A stretch of 64,000 nucleotides of DNA. Origin: Psychrobacter immobilis (GTDB taxonomy: Bacteria > Pseudomonadota > Gammaproteobacteria > Pseudomonadales > Moraxellaceae). Position numbers and translations under genes: made by a program. Each line of letters opens with the position of its first letter. Positions within the stretch are counted from its first letter, which is position 1. This document shows, in pieces, positions 63,020-64,000 of this stretch. The notes under the pieces are model-generated. The model made no database searches, was not told the DNA's origin, and worked only from the letters and a program-made list of their open reading frames with translations. Location: contig NZ_CAJGZV010000001.1 in the NCBI RefSeq assembly GCF_904846065.1, positions 1,240,001-1,304,000 of the forward strand. Direction: 5' to 3'.

Positions 63020-64000
63020 TTACTTCGCTTCTTCACCAGCTAAGAAGAACCAAGTATCTAGTACAGAATCAGGGTTCAATGACACTGAGCTGATACCTTG
63101 TTCCATGAGCCAGAACGCGAGATCTGGATGGTCTGATGGACCCTGACCACAGATGCCGACATATTTGTTTGCTTTACGGCACGCATCAATCGCCATGGTC
63201 AATAGTTTCTTAACCGCAGGATCACGCTCATCAAATAGATGTGAGACGATACCTGAGTCACGGTCAAGACCAAGTGTCAACTGAGTCAAGTCGTTAGAGC
63301 CGATTGAAAAACCATCGAAGTGCTCTAGGAATTCATCTGCCAATAGGGCGTTGGTTGGTAGCTCACACATCATGATAACGCGCAAACCGTTTTCACCACG
63401 TTTTAGACCGTTTTTCTCAAGTAATTCGATGACTTCTTTGGCTTCGCCAACGGTGCGAACGAATGGAATCATAATCTCGACGTTGGTCAAGCCCATCTCA
63501 TCACGTACGCGTTTTAGTGCTTTACACTCAAGCTCAAAGCAGTCACGGAAGTTGTCAGATACATAACGACTGGCACCGCGGAAACCAAGCATTGGGTTTT
63601 CTTCTGATGGCTCGTATAATTTACCACCAAGCAAGTTAGCATATTCGTTCGATTTAAAATCTGACATACGAACGATAACTGGCTGATCCATAAAGGCAAC
63701 GGCTAGGGTTGAGATACCTTCGACCAACTTATCCACGTAGAAATCTACCGGTGAGGCATAACCAGCGATACGCTCTTGGATGGCTTGTGCAATTTCGCGT
63801 GGCAAGCTGTTCATATTCAGTAGTGCTTTTGGATGCACACCAATCATACGGTTGATGATGAATTCTAAACGCGCAAGACCAATACCTTCGTTTGGCATTT
63901 GCGTGAATGAGAAGGCACGATCTGGATTACCAACGTTCATCATTACTTTGAATGCAAGCTCTGGCATAGACTCAACAGAGTTGGTCTGTACTTCAAAGTC
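63020..64000 (-). CDS. ppsA: Phosphoenolpyruvate synthase, C-terminal part (5' end outside the window)
   Basis: Makes PEP from pyruvate and ATP in gluconeogenesis. 327 codons of the PEP-binding TIM-barrel domain lie here; the frame is open to the window edge, so an internal ATG at 63967 is not the true start. Motifs: [24 protein letters not shown], and the catalytic Cys in [12 protein letters not shown], then LNPDSVL. Confidence 0.95.
   Translation of the reverse strand, partial: DFEVQTNSVESMPELAFKVMMNVGNPDRAFSFTQMPNEGIGLARLEFIINRMIGVHPKALLNMNSLPREIAQAIQERIAGYASPVDFYVDKLVEGISTLAVAFMDQPVIVRMSDFKSNEYANLLGGKLYEPSEENPMLGFRGASRYVSDNFRDCFELECKALKRVRDEMGLTNVEIMIPFVRTVGEAKEVIELLEKNGLKRGENGLRVIMMCELPTNALLADEFLEHFDGFSIGSNDLTQLTLGLDRDSGIVSHLFDERDPAVKKLLTMAIDACRKANKYVGICGQGPSDHPDLAFWLMEQGISSVSLNPDSVLDTWFFLAGEEAK

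Noticed and set aside
1..64000. CRISPR arrays, rRNA, prophage or intact IS
   Set aside because: No regularly spaced repeats, no rRNA-like sequence, no integrase or transposase reading frames were found.

Overview
The window looks like chromosomal DNA of a Moraxellaceae gamma-proteobacterium, most likely Psychrobacter. This rests on AT-leaning base use, a FadL/FimV/type II secretion gene set, a LysR gene divergent from leuC, and protein sequences that read as Psychrobacter-like. No database search was possible, so the genus is an inference. Most of the window is core metabolism. There is no prophage, no intact IS transposase, no CRISPR array and no rRNA.

Layout. 1-1565: 3' part of cytochrome b (petB) and Rieske protein (petA) of the bc1 complex, minus strand. 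2037-4494: ABC-F ATPase Uup and divergent SlyX. 4566-7976: two tandem FadL-type outer-membrane proteins with duplicated 5' regions. 8554-10110: proline/Na+ symporter PutP. 10588-16988: a LysR gene divergent from leuC-x-leuD-lipoprotein-leuB; the leucine genes are separated by two unknown exported proteins and by a MITE. 17299-27335: L,D-transpeptidase, infA, truA, asparaginase, FimV encoded as two adjacent proteins, queA and dinB. 27838-30563: a small Cys-containing protein, tRNA-Leu(CAA), ferredoxin-NADP reductase and TrmO. 30664-37930: type II secretion genes gspE and gspH-I-J-K, interrupted by a second MITE copy, a TatD nuclease and a TetR regulator. 37991-42073: a FabR-like regulator, dGTPase, a histidine-rich lipoprotein behind a Zur-like operator, and ychF. 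42436-49351: two convergent helicase genes, a UvrD-like protein and a 1557-residue SF1 helicase fused to a Vsr-type nuclease; this is the most accessory-looking, defence-like segment. 49743-57108: DadA-like oxidase with RidA, a small membrane protein, enoyl-CoA hydratase, a VOC protein divergent from a LysR gene, and glycerate kinase with a GntP permease. 57335-59830: cobT-cobS-cobC. 59908-62878: a small unknown protein, the rpsF-rpsR-rplI operon with a recognisable S6:S18-type leader, and an RDD membrane protein. 63020-64000: 3' part of PEP synthase.

Functional links. leuC/leuD/leuB supply the second and third steps of leucine synthesis. gspE powers, and gspHIJK form the tip of, a type II secretion pseudopilus. 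cobT/S/C build the lower ligand of cobalamin. The permease/kinase pair should take up and phosphorylate glycerate. DadA/RidA couple amino-acid oxidation to imine clearance.

The best leads for new biology are the helicase-nuclease giant with its convergent UvrD partner, the Zur-box histidine-rich lipoprotein, the two-piece FimV, the GspH with a 64-residue leader, and several unassigned inverted-repeat elements.
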